A stretch of DNA of 38,506 nucleotides from Chlamydomonas sphaeroides (Eukaryota; Chlorophyta; Chlorophyceae; Chlamydomonadales; Chlamydomonadaceae), in assembly GCA_001662425.1 (NCBI GenBank), contig BDDC01000895.1, forward strand, positions 1,335 to 39,840, in the 5' to 3' direction. The position numbers were made by a program, and so were the translations under genes. Under the pieces are notes generated by a model. The model saw nothing but the letters and a program-made list of their open reading frames with translations, was not told the DNA's origin and made no database searches. Shown here one piece after another: positions 19,330 through 29,834 of the stretch. Each line of letters begins with the position of its first letter. Positions within the stretch are counted from its first letter, which is position 1.

Positions 19330-22300
19330 ATGCTCGCGACGTGGCTCTCCAAGAAAGAGGTTGAGGCCAAAGAAATGCACCTCAACTACCTCAACGACGC
19401 TGTCGCAAAGCGTCGACCGCACCGTGCGAGCGATGACAGCAGTTATCTGCCACGGCAGCCACGTACAGCGCGGCACGCACGTACACATGCACGCAGCGGC
19501 CTGAGCCCGCTGCAACCAGCAGTGCACGCAGAGCGGATAGATTGCTTGCATGCAGCGTGCGTGCGTGCTTGCCACCTTGCGCGCAAAGTGGGGCCGACAT
19601 TTTTGCGCGCCCCAACCCGCCCTCTCGCCACGCACGGCAGGCGGTCCTGTTCGCTGCTGACGATGGCAACCGCCGCCTCCCTGCTGTGGCCAACGCCCCT
19701 CCCGCTGCCAACGACGGGACCCTGCCGCCAGCCGGTGGCGGCGACGGCGACGGTGGCGGCGCCGGCGGCGGTGCTGGCCCCATGGACATGGACGTTTCGG
19801 CGGACACAGGTACGGCTGCGTGTGCGGCGAGCGTCCATCCGGCAGGCTCCAGAGCACGTACGGCATACCACGTGCCACTTTGTACGGCGGCCATTGTCAT
19901 GCGCTGCTGGCGCGTTCCGGCGTCTTACCTAGAGGCACACGGCTAGCTTGGCTCATTTGGTTGCCAAGCTGCGACGCTCTGCCAACATGACGACTGCTGT
20001 CGATCGCGCTGCACATTCGCCCTGAAGCTGCAGCTACGGCAGCACCCCTGGCACGCACGCACGCATGCACCAATTGCCGTCGTGACAGCTCTTTGCGACC
20101 CAGCTCCTCGCCAGGTCAAACGACGTTTGTGTCATGCATTCCATATCGTTCGTCATCGGCCTGCATGTTTGACGTCTTAACTTCAAAGCGCCCTAACACA
20201 TGTCCTCGCTGCCTCCCTGACCCGTGCGCCTGCCCCGCCCCGCCTGCGGCAGATGGCTCGGACATTGACTCGAGCAGCAGCGGCGGCAGCGGCGGCGCGG
20301 GCGAGGGAGGTGGCAAGTACCTAGGAGGTGGCGGCGGCGGCGGCGGTCTGGCGGCGGACGAGGAGGACGACGGCGAGGACGAGGAAGAGGAGAGCACGGC
20401 GGAGGAGGCCGGCGAGGCCGGCGACTCGCCCCTGTCGGGCGGCGGTGCGGTGGCCCAGGCCGTGGGCGTGGGCGGCGGCGGCAGCGGCGGCGGCGACATC
20501 GCAGGACCGGTGCGCATGACGAGGCGGTTGGTTGCTGGGCCGTTGGCAGTTGACGGTTGACAGTTTGGCCGTTGGCAGTTGACAGCTGGACAACCTGGTG
20601 GGGCTGTGCCTCACCGTGTCGATAGATCCAGGACCGGACGAGATGCATTGCTGTGCTGGGGCTGGAGGCTGGGGCATTGTGTGGAGCGGGGTTATGTAGG
20701 ACGTAAGGTTATGTAGGACGTAGGGTTATGTAGGACCGCACGCGCAGGCCCCCAACAGGGGGCGTCGCAGGGGTGTTGCTTGACCGGTGCTCCCCCTCTG
20801 TGGCTGAGACCTTACGTTCCCCACGCTACCCCCGCCGCCCCTCCGACAGGCTCCCACGGGTGCCACTGGATCCAGCGACGGCAGCGGCAGCAGCAGCGGC
20901 AGCGGCAGTGTCACTGAGGACACAGATATGACTGAGCCGGAGGACGGCAAGGCGGGGGAGGCGGAGGCGGCAGCCGGCGACGGCCCCTCCGAGGCGCCCT
21001 CTGGCCGCGGCCGTGGGCGCGGCCGTGGCAGGCGCGGCGGCGTGGCGGTCGGCGGCCGGGGCCGGGGCCGCACCGCTGCCGCGGGGGTCGACGGAGGCGT
21101 CGTCGGCAGGGGCCGGGGCAGGGGCCGGGGTCGCGGCAGGGGCCGCAGCATCACGACTGCGGGCGTGGAGGAAGCGGAGGCCGCGCCCGGGTCCGATGCC
21201 GGCGACGAACAGGCGCCTCCTGATGCGGGTGGCGTCGCCGCTGTCGAGCCGGCTGCCGAGGCCGCTGTCGGCGGCACGCCGGGGCGCGGCCGGGGCCGAG
21301 GCCGGGGCCGCGGGCGCGGCCAAGGCCGCAGCGCCGCCGCCGCAGCGACTGCGGCGGAGCCCGAGGCAGGCGCTGCCGATGGCGAGGCGGACGGCGGCGG
21401 TAGCGGCGCCGCCGGCCCATCCTCCGCCGCCGCTGGCCGGGGCCGGGGCCGCGGCCGCGGCCGTCCCCCCGGCAGCGGTCGAGGCCGCGGCGCCCGAGGC
21501 GCTCGGGAGCTGAACTCCCTCGCGCTCAACTCCGCCGGCGCCGCGCCGAGAGCGCGGTTGTCGGCGGAGCAGATGGAGACTATGGTCATGTTGGGGAAGG
21601 CGGTGGGGGAAATGGCGAAGGCGGCGGCGGCGGGGGCGTATGTATATGAGGAGCATATGGCGGCGCCGCCGCCTGCCGGCCGGGGCCGCGGCCGCGGCCG
21701 CGGCCGGGGCAGGGGCAGGGCGGCTGCTTCGGACGCCGCGGCTGACGGCGAGCCGGCTAGCCCCGGGCGCGGGCGCGGGCGCGGCCGTGGCCGCGGCCGC
21801 GGCGCCGCCGTGGGGAGCCCTGCCGCCGCCGCCGCCGCGGAGGAGGAGCCTGCAGCTGCGGCTGACGTCGACCCGCTCGCTTCGGCCGACGTCAGCAGCC
21901 CCGCCGGCCGTGGGCGCGGCCGCGGCCGTGGCAGGGGCAGAGGCCGCAGCGCGGAGGCCGGCGCTGCGGCGCCCGCCGCCCGGGGGCGCGGCCGGGGCAG
22001 GGGCCGCGGCCGGGGGCGCGGTGCGGGGACGTCCGGCGGCACGGCTGCGGAAGATGCGCCGGGCAGCGACATGGAGATGGAGGGACAGGTGCGGCGCGGT
22101 CTGGGTGGGCTCGGAGCTGGGAGGGGCCGAAGTGTAGCCGCGTAGGAGGCACGCTCTCTGGCGTGTGGCTGCAAGCGTGGGTCCCGCACCTACGACCCTG
22201 CTACAGCTGCTCCCATGTGCGCCTATCCTCCACGCCAGGCGGGGGCGGTGCTGCTTTCGCTCAAGAACGGCACTGGGGCCGCCGCTGGCGCCGACGGAGC

Positions 22301-22825
22301 AGGACCCAGCCACCCACCTGCTGCGGCGGAGGGCGGCCCCAGCGGCGCCGGCCCCAGCGGCGCCGGCCCCAGCGGCGCCGGCCCCAGCGGCGCCGCCGCA
22401 GCCGCGGCTGGCGCTGGCGATGGCGGTGGCGGCTCGCGGCTGGCCGGCTCCAAACGAACCGCTGACGAGGCGGGCGTCAACTTGGTGGCGGAGCTGCTGG
22501 AGATGGCAAAGGTGGGGCTTCAGCTGAGTTTGGAAATCCACACCGGCCTGGTGGCTGGGCGAACCTGTCCCGCCCCGCACACCCATCCGCTCCTCTACGG
22601 CCTTCCCTTCCCAGCCTGGACTACTCCTTCCGCTCCTCCTCCCCGCTCCATACGCCCACGCACCCGTCGTTGGTGCTGCATACCGCCCTCCGCCCCGCTG
22701 CGCAGTTCCATAAGGACATGATCGCCGAGCAGCAGCGGCAGCTGGAGGCCAACGGGCGGCGGGTGGACATGCACGCGCAGCTGTGCCTGCGGCTGGCGGA
22801 CCAGCTGCCGGGGCCGGGGAGGTAG
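19330..22825 (+). CDS. Glycine/arginine (RG/GRG)-repeat protein with acidic segment
   Basis: No known gene is recognised. Exons 2-6 (19641-19809, 20253-20509, 20850-22088, 22239-22511, 22706-22825) join in frame to 685 residues and a stop. A likely first exon begins at ATG 19330 (MLATWLSKKEVEAKEMHLNY), but its donor is unresolved (one in-frame candidate is at 19559/19560). Order of parts: a Gly-rich linker, an acidic run (DEEDDGEDEEEE), a Ser/Gly linker, then nine or so (GR)n blocks between about 21004 and 22025 separated by Ala/Glu/Asp-rich spacers. A helical, non-repetitive stretch (LSAEQMETMVMLGKAVGEMA) sits mid-exon 4, and a helical C-terminus ends ELLEMAK-FHKDMIAEQQRQLEANG...CLRLADQL. 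Such GAR tracts are typical of nucleolar and RNA-binding proteins (fibrillarin, GAR1, nucleolin) and are substrates of arginine methylation; one GRGRGRPP also resembles an AT-hook. A nuclear or nucleolar role is inferred. Confidence 0.78.
20538..20583 (+). repeat. 17-bp direct repeat in intron 3 of the RG-repeat gene
   Basis: GGCCGTTGGCAGTTGAC occurs at 20538-20554 and 20567-20583, with a GTTGAC-like remnant between. It is intronic and has no splice-site role that I can see. Confidence 0.7.
20690..20738 (+). repeat. 17-bp minisatellite, three copies, in the same intron
   Basis: Three head-to-tail copies of GGTTATGTAGGACGTA plus one base (20690, 20707, 20724; the last diverges at its end). 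The bases are unlike the surrounding GC-rich sequence, which points to recent tandem expansion. Confidence 0.75.
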
Positions 22826-23012
22826 GGCGCAGCGGCCGTGGGGGAGAGCGAGGGGGATGGATGCGGGGCGCTGGAACGGGGCGGCGGGCGGCGGCAGCTA
22901 GCGGCACGGCCACGTGCACGCGCCGTCCGTGGGGAGGTAGCTGTTTGGGGGGTGCGCGGGGCGGAGCGGACGCTGATTCGTTGTTGTGTGGGGTCTGTGG
23001 GCTCTGGCCCGC

Positions 23013-23597
23013 GAGCATGGACGGCGAGAGGCGGGCGAGAGGATCTACGCGGCGCGGAGCAGCGGCCGCCGGCAGCATCTCCAGACGCTGGCGGCGGTCA
23101 TGGGGCTGGCTTGCGGGTCATGGCGGCCTTAGGGGGCAGAGGCAGCAGGGCGGCGGGCGAGAGTTGCGACCGGGGGCGAGGGCGGCGCCGCCGTACGTAG
23201 CGGGCTCGCGTCGTGCGTGGAGTGGCGCGCGGGCACAGCCGGGGGCATGCATGGGGCACGCAGCTCCCTGCAAGCCCCGCGCTCTGTGCTGTCGTTTCTC
23301 TGTCGTGGTGCGGTAGTGGTGACTTGCATGGAAGGGCGTGGAGGGGCGCCGGCTCGCCCACGGCCCGGCTGCGTCGGCACAGCAGGGTGGCGGGCGGCGT
23401 GGGGGCCGGCGCAGGTCCCTACACGCCCCCCCCTCCCACACTCTGTGCTGGCGCTTCCTGGCGTTGCGCCGTGCTCCATGGGGCCTTGTGCGTCGCGGGC
23501 GTGCGCGGAGCCCAACTGCCAGCGTCCACAGCTGCTGGCGGTGGCCGCTGCTGCGCGCCGCGCACGCCCTCTCGCCCGCCTCTCGCCGCCCATGCTG
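23013..23597. repeat. Long imperfect inverted repeat, 80-bp arms
   Basis: Positions 23013-23092 match the reverse complement of 23518-23597 with 13 mismatches in 80 bases and no gaps by hand alignment. The arms enclose about 425 bases. The match breaks up into weaker similarity beyond the arms. No terminal duplication or coding frame was identified. Confidence 0.7.
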
Positions 23598-23633
23598 GCA
23601 GCGCCATGCCAGGAAGCGCCAGCACAGAGTGTG
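23437..23633. repeat. 32-bp inverted repeat nested with the larger one
   Basis: Positions 23437-23468 match the reverse complement of 23602-23633 with two mismatches; the first 26 bases (CACACTCTGTGCTGGCGCTT onward) are identical. The right copy directly adjoins the right arm of the 80-bp repeat, so the same repeat family is present in at least two orientations. Confidence 0.75.
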
Positions 23634-24497
23634 GGGGGCATGCCGTGGTGGCAGCAGAGCCCAGCTGCGTTCGCGGCCCAGCTACGTCGGTGCGGGCGGT
23701 GCCGGTAGGGGCCCTGGCCTTAGTACACGCAGCACACACTGCAGGGTGGAGAGTGTGTGGGTTTTTGGCGGAGGTCCAAGCAAGGACGTCAGGTGCGACT
23801 GCGTGGCTCACCACGCGCATGGCGGCGGCAGCGGCGCATGGTGCGGGGCGGCACGCCGCAAGACGGCTCGCGGTTGTGCTGCCGTGGCGCGTGCAGTATG
23901 GGCGGACACGGGTTGCTTGGCGCCCGCGGCGGGGCCGCCGCTGGTGCGCGGTGTGCGCGGCGGGAGGTCCGCTGCACGGCTGGGTTGGGCGCGGCTGTCG
24001 CGGCATGGCGTACGTATGGCGACCACCTCCTTCCGGCATGGTGTGTGGCGCAGGCAGGTTGCCAGCTAGTCGCGGTGCGCCCGGCACCCGGCCGGCCCCA
24101 TGGAATGAGCGGTGCTCTGTGCGTTGGCTCCCCTAGCGGGGGTGTGTTGCTGCCCCTGCTGCGGCGCCTTGGTGGGATGCTTGCGTGGCTGGCCGGCCGC
24201 TCAGTGTCAGCGGACCGGGGCGCGGCACCAGAAGCGGCAAGGCGGGCGCTGTGCTGGGTCGCCGCGGCGGCTGCGCTGGACGAATGCAGACCTACGCAGA
24301 CCTCCGTTGCCCGCCGACCAGAACCCCGAAGACTGGCCCGGTGAGCGGTCATCACGAAAGCCTGGGTTTGGCCGGGGAGGGCTTTTGATAAAGAAGCAGC
24401 GGCCAGGGGGGAGGGCACTTGGACCCGCCACGAACAGCCGTCCACGCATGCTCCGACGCGCCATGCGCACGGGCACCGCCGCTCCTGCGGGAATGGA

Positions 24498-24518
24498 CCC
24501 CCCCCCCCCCCCCCCCCC
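24498..24518 (+). repeat. Poly-C run of 21 bases
   Basis: A homopolymer of C lies immediately before the second N gap. It probably caused the assembly to break; its true length is uncertain. Confidence 0.9.
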
Positions 24519-24520
24519 AC

Positions 24521-24894
24521 NNNNNNNNNNNNNNNNNNNNNNNNNNNNNNNNNNNNNNNNNNNNNNNNNNNNNNNNNNNNNNNNNNNNNNNNNNNNNNNN
24601 NNNNNNNNNNNNNNNNNNNNNNNNNNNNNNNNNNNNNNNNNNNNNNNNNNNNNNNNNNNNNNNNNNNNNNNNNNNNNNNNNNNNNNNNNNNNNNNNNNNN
24701 NNNNNNNNNNNNNNNNNNNNNNNNNNNNNNNNNNNNNNNNNNNNNNNNNNNNNNNNNNNNNNNNNNNNNNNNNNNNNNNNNNNNNNNNNNNNNNNNNNNN
24801 NNNNNNNNNNNNNNNNNNNNNNNNNNNNNNNNNNNNNNNNNNNNNNNNNNNNNNNNNNNNNNNNNNNNNNNNNNNNNNNNNNNNNNNNNNNNNN
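24521..24894. other. Assembly gap (374 N)
   Basis: A run of N between repeat-rich DNA and the upstream flank of the MYND-type gene. Confidence 0.99.
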
Positions 24895-26005
24895 AGCAGC
24901 CCCCCGCCCCCCGCCCGCGGCCTGGCTGGCAGCTATAGCCATGGCGCAGCGAGCGGGGACGCTCCAGGGCTCGTATCTTGCCCCGTGCGACGCCGGTCAC
25001 GTGCACCACAGCCGCCGCAGCTTCCCGTGGCCTCCCTGCCGCAGCCGAGGGAAGCGAGCCCAGATCGTACGACGGATGTCACACGCTGCCTGCCTGCAGC
25101 CGGCTCTGTTGCCTGTCGAATGACAGGCCCTCTGGTGGCAGCTGTCACACGCCAGCGAGCAGGCACCGGTACGGCATCAGCAGCCTGACTAACAACGTAA
25201 CAAGGCAGGCCGGTGGCAGGGGAGGCCCCCACGCTACAGCACCCCCACCGTGCGCCACCGGGAGACACCGGCTCACCGTGCGCACTTCGGGACTGGTCGG
25301 CCGCGCCTGCCACGCCCTGCAGCTAGCTAGACGCCAGCATATTACGTAGAGCCCTTCTGTATGAGCCTGCAATCAGCACGCCACAGGCCTGCGGGGCTGC
25401 GCGCCACTGCCCTGCCCTGAATCCCAGGGAATCCCCCAGCAGCGAGAGGTTTCACCTGCCTTCAACGTGGAATGGTACGCTGTGGGTTTGGTCCTCAAGG
25501 GAATCAAGTGCATGGCCGAGGTTTGTGAGGATTGAGCGGAGTGGAAGGGTGGGAGCGACCATGAGTGACATGGGTGTGGGGTCGGGGCGCGACGGGGAGC
25601 CGGCCGGGACGGGGAGGTTGGTATGCGGCGTGTGTGTCATAGCCGGTAGCTGTCGCCCTGCCCATAACATAGCCAACCGCTCTGGCGCGATGACCTTGAT
25701 CACGATGTCGCCATCCGTCATGAGGGCAATGCTGACGCGTCGCAGAAACAACAACATCTAACATTTCGGGAGCAGGTGTTCAGCTCGCCCGTAACGTGCT
25801 GTGACCTAGAAAATCAAAGTGGATGCACTGCTCTTGAGCTACTGTGGAGCTCGGAAGGCGCCAATCGACAGCTGTCAGGTGCGCCGCTTGTAGACCTAAA
25901 GCAATCGTTCTCTTGGCCTTGTCGTTGTGCAAGTGCTGGATGTTACATCACATATGCCTCGGGACCTGCCATTGCCTTGATCTCGCAGGCTTCACAGTGC
26001 GCGCC
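24895..26005. other. Upstream region of the MYND-type gene
   Basis: No gene is firmly supported. A minus-strand frame with a true ATG (25757 down to 25452, 101 codons) has a hydrophobic, protein-like start but no recognised family (see findings). The frame of the downstream gene is open back to about 25844, but the sequence there lacks the Ala/Leu-rich character of the protein, so 26006 is the preferred start. Confidence 0.45.
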
Positions 26006-29000
26006 ATGGACGCTTTGCGCTTACGCGCACGCGCTATGGCGCCGCAGCTGTCGGCTGTAGCGGAGCGACTGCTGACTCAGGCCACGACGTGCTCCTCCGC
26101 TCAATCGGGAGCACCGCCAGCCTCTGCTGCCCCTTTCCGCGCGCCCGCGTCCGGCCCCGCGCCCGGCCTGTCCTCGGGGGCCGAATGCGCGACGCCCAAC
26201 AAGCTCCAGCGCCTCCTGCATCACGCGCAGCAACTGGAGGAACAGCTCGCTCGCATGAACTGGGAAGACAAGGAGTTGGCGGCCAGCTGCGCCCTCATCG
26301 CAGAGCGCACCTTCACCGCAGCGCTCCTGCAGCTTGTGGCCGTCAGCGTGCGCGCAGAGCCGCTCGCACACCCCCGCGCCCCCGCAGCCTCTCCCACCGA
26401 CGCAGCGGCCGACCTGGAGCGCCAGCTGCTGCGCTGGTCGCTGCGCATCGCCACGCGGCTCGCCCTCATCGAGAGCCCTGCAGCCAGCCTGGAGCAGGTT
26501 GCGCTGAAGATGGCCTTCACGCGCTGCTTGCTGCACATGGACACGCTCGCGGCGTGCAGCGGCCGGATCCGCCGCGCAATCGAGGCCGCGGCCGGCGACC
26601 TGGCCAGCGCCGGTGGCCCCGCAGGCGCGCTGCCCGAGGAGCCGCTGCCGGCCAGCGTCGCAGCGGTCTGCGCCGCCACCACCGCCGGCAGCGGCCTAGC
26701 CTATGCGCTGATGATGCAGATGGACGCGCTCAGCACCCTGCTGGCCTCCAAGGTTCCCAACGACGGCAAAGACGCGCGGCCAGGCCAAACGGAGCGCGCG
26801 GGCGCGCTGCTAGACGTCAACGCGCACCTCAGCGACCTGGCGGCCAACCTCCGCGACAGCGGTCTGCCCGAGCACGCGGCGCGGGGCCACCTGCTCCTGG
26901 AGGCCGCCGGCATCAACAGCGACGAGCCCAATGAGGCCGTGGCCGCCGCCGCGCCGCCCGTGCCTGGCCCCGGCCCGTCGTCGTGGCCGCAGGTGGGTGG
27001 TATGGCGCTTGGCTTGAGCTTCGGCTACGGCGCGCTGAACTGCGCCTGCTCGGCGCTGCTGGCGGCCAAGATGTCCGGCACGGCCGCCGTGGTGACCGCC
27101 GTGCTGCTCGGTCCCTGGCTGCGCCAGCTCGTGCTGGCCTGTGGCGTGGGGGCGCTGTCCATGTTGGACGGCGGCCACACGTACGGCATGCCGTACGACG
27201 CCGGCTTGGCGCTTCACGACGAAGGGGGCCTAGAGCGGCCCGGGCTGCCTGTCGTCCTCCTCGACGTCCTGCTGACGCTGCTGGAGGCGCGGCGGACACA
27301 GGAGGCGCCGGTCCTGGACGACGAGGGCGCGCCGCCGCCTCTGCCGGGCCGCTGGGCAGGCGTCGACGTGGCTGCCCGCATTGCCGAGGCTTGCATGGCG
27401 GAGGCGGCAGGCGAGGACGGCGACGAGGACGCGCCGGCGCCGGGATCCCTACAGCACGCAGCGGAGGCGGCGCTGGCGGCGAAGGGCGGTGAGGCGGACC
27501 TCGACTGGCTGCTGGCGGTCGTGGCGGACGCCGAACAGCGGGCGGGCGTGGAGCTAGGCGACGGCGGCGACGCGAAGGCTGACGCCGCGGCGTTGCAGGC
27601 CCTGGCGGCGGCGATGTCCTTTCCTCTGCCGGCACGCCTGCTGGCGTCGGAGACGGCCCTGCAGCTGCAGAGGTACCGACTGGCGCTGGAGGCCGCCACA
27701 GCGGCGCTGGTGCGACAGCAGGACGAGCCGGCACGGCGGCGGCGGCCGGTCACTACCGCGTGCCTCATGGCGTTCCGTGCGCTGCGCCTCATGCTGCAGT
27801 ACCTGCAGCTGCGCTCCGGCGCCGCGGCCGCGCCGCCGGGCGGCCGCTGGCAGGCGGCGGCGGCGCGCGCCCTGCGGGCGCTGGGCCGTGCGGTGGTGAG
27901 CCTGCTGCCGGTGGCCTCGCGCAGTGCCGTGGCGTCACTGCGGCGCGTGGCGGAGGATTTCGTTTCGGCGATCGACCAGGAGCTGCTCAACGTGTGCCGC
28001 CCCGGCCGGCCACGCCCCAAGCACATCGTCGTCTTGGGCTGCCGCGGGCGGCTGCCGCCGGGTGGGCCGCCGCTTGCTGCATGTGGGGCTGGCATTGCGC
28101 ACCCTCGGCCCGCGCGGTCAGTGCGGACGGCCAGTGCATGCACCCCTTGGCCCAGCGCGAGAGCTGACACGGCCCGCTGCCTTCCTGCCCAGCTTAGCCG
28201 CGCCGCCCATCCATGTGACGCCTCTCGCCCCACCCGCAGCGCCGCCGCCCGTGCTGCCCGCCGCCGCCCCGCTGGCGGCCGCGGGCCTGACCGCCGACGC
28301 GCCACTACTGTCCTGCCTGGAGGGCCTTCTGCGCCGCGGCGGCCTGGACCCAGATGGCCGCGAGGCCGGCCTACTCGCTGGGCTGCTGCGGTGGACCGAC
28401 CGCACGAGGCGCATCGCTGCGGCTGTCCTGGCGCTGGCAGAGCCTGCAGCCGCGGCGTCCTTGTGCGCGACCATCGGCAAGGCCCTGCTCGTGTTGGGGC
28501 CGGCGCAGCACCCCGGCAACGCACTGCCGGTGGCGGTCGAGCGCCTGGCCGTGGCGGTGCTGGATGCGGCCTGGGAGCAGCTCGCGACGGCGGCGGTGGC
28601 GAACAGCAAACGGCCGGGCGTGGCAGCGCCTGCGGCTCCGCTGGCGGCCGCATTCGCGGCGCAGCGCCTGCTGGGCGTGCTGAGCCGGGTGGCCGTGTCG
28701 CGGCTGACGGCGCTGGCGGGCCGTGCGTCAGTGGTGGCCGCAAAGGATGACCTCGCGCTCCTTCGGTGGGGCTGCTGCTGAGGGGAGTGATCCGTGCCGC
28801 ACTGTCGATACCCAGTAGCCAATGCGAGGAGCGGAGTGCGCCGTGCCGACCCGCGCAGTGTTGCTGCCCCGCACCCGCCAACCGCAGGCCGCTGCTGCGA
28901 TGGTACGCGCTGCTGGCAGAGCGTTGCCGCCAGGACGACAAAGCAGACCACGACCCCGCCGCTGCCGCTGCCGCTGCCGCTGCCGCTGCCAAGGCGCGGC

Positions 29001-29834
29001 CGCCCCTGCCGCCTGGGGCCGCCGCCGGCGCCGGCAGCAGCTGGCGCACTCTGCTCGTGGTGGAGGCGCAGGCGATCGAGGTGCTGCAGTGGGTGCTCCG
29101 CGCTGCTCCCGCGCTGCCGCTGTCCACGCGCCGCGAGCTGCTCCGCGCGTGCGGCCTCGTGGCGGCCGCCTGCCCGAGCCAGGTGGCGGCGGCGGCGGGC
29201 AGCCGCCGTGCGGTCTGGAGCGAGGGGCGCGTGCGGGCCCTGGCGCAGCCGCTCCAGGGCGCGTGCGCCCGCCTGCCGCTGGCGTCGCTGGCGGAGGCGC
29301 TGGCGGAGCAACTGGAGGCCTGGCAGGTGGGGCCCTTGGGGCCTTGCACTCTGGAAGCCTGTAGCTGAGCAGCTCGGTTCCAACTGCAGGCACTCTGCAA
29401 CTACCGGTACGCATCTAGCTCCTGTGCTTTGATGGAGCTGCTTCGAAGCGAACTATAGACCTGACAGCGATGATGACTGCGCAACCGAACCCTGTTTGCA
29501 GGAGCAGCCGGCAGCGGCGGTGGCTGAGGTCGCAGCCGGCGGTGGAGCCCTGGCAGCGTGCTTGGACAGGACGCAGCGGGCGCGGCGGGACTCGGCCGCC
29601 GCGCTGCTGCCGCCGCTGCCGGCGGCACGGGCGCTGCTGCGCTGCTGCTCCGGGCTGGGCTGCAGGAACCTGGGCGGACACAGCGAGGCGGCGCTGCAGC
29701 TGCGGGAGCTGCGGCCTGGGAGCGGCGAGGCGTTCTGCGAGGCGTGCGCGCGGCGGGCCAAGGGCGGCGGCGGGCCTGGCAGGAACGGGCGGGTAGGGGG
29801 TACTGGCAGGCGGCGGGCGGGGTGGCGGCGCTGA
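26006..29834 (+). CDS. Large Ala/Leu-rich helical protein with C-terminal MYND-like zinc finger
   Basis: Model: 26006-28061, 28240-28765, 28888-29326, 29502-29834, in frame for 1117 residues. Most of the protein is helical Ala/Leu/Arg-rich sequence without catalytic motifs (for example LERQLLRWSLRIATRLALIE, SFPLPARLLASETALQLQRY). The end, about residues 1055-1095, reads LLRCCSGLGCRNLGGHSEAA-LQLREL..GEAFCEACARRAK. The CxxxxCxNLxGxSEaxL start is typical of MYND-type fingers in large green-algal families, where it is followed by CxxCxxxxYCxxxCQ; here the second half is degenerate and the protein stops soon after. MYND fingers mediate protein binding, so a scaffold or regulatory role is inferred. 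Weak points: the donor of exon 1 (28061; an alternative near 28119 pairs with an acceptor near 28192), the donor of exon 2 (28765 or 28714) and the extreme C-terminus. Confidence 0.82.

Larger units (their letters stand above)
22826..24520. other. Intergenic repeat-rich region
   Basis: This holds the 3' flank of the RG-repeat gene followed by repeat DNA in both orientations. All six frames stay open for long stretches because of GC bias and carry Arg/Ala/Pro-rich text with no motif. A short duplicated string, CAGACCTACGCAGACCTCC, lies near 24287. I do not call a gene here. Confidence 0.5.

Noticed and set aside
20826..23078. Open frame of 750 codons on the minus strand opposite the RG-repeat gene (and a 487-codon one at 20726-22189)
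   Set aside because: They are antisense reflections of GC-rich GGC/CGC codons (poly Ala/Pro/Arg text), ignore the splice sites and carry no motif. The plus-strand model joins five exons in frame.
27214..29400. Open frame of 728 codons on the minus strand opposite the MYND-type gene
   Set aside because: It is Arg/Ala/Ser-rich antisense text with no motif. The plus strand has helical protein sequence and a recognisable finger.
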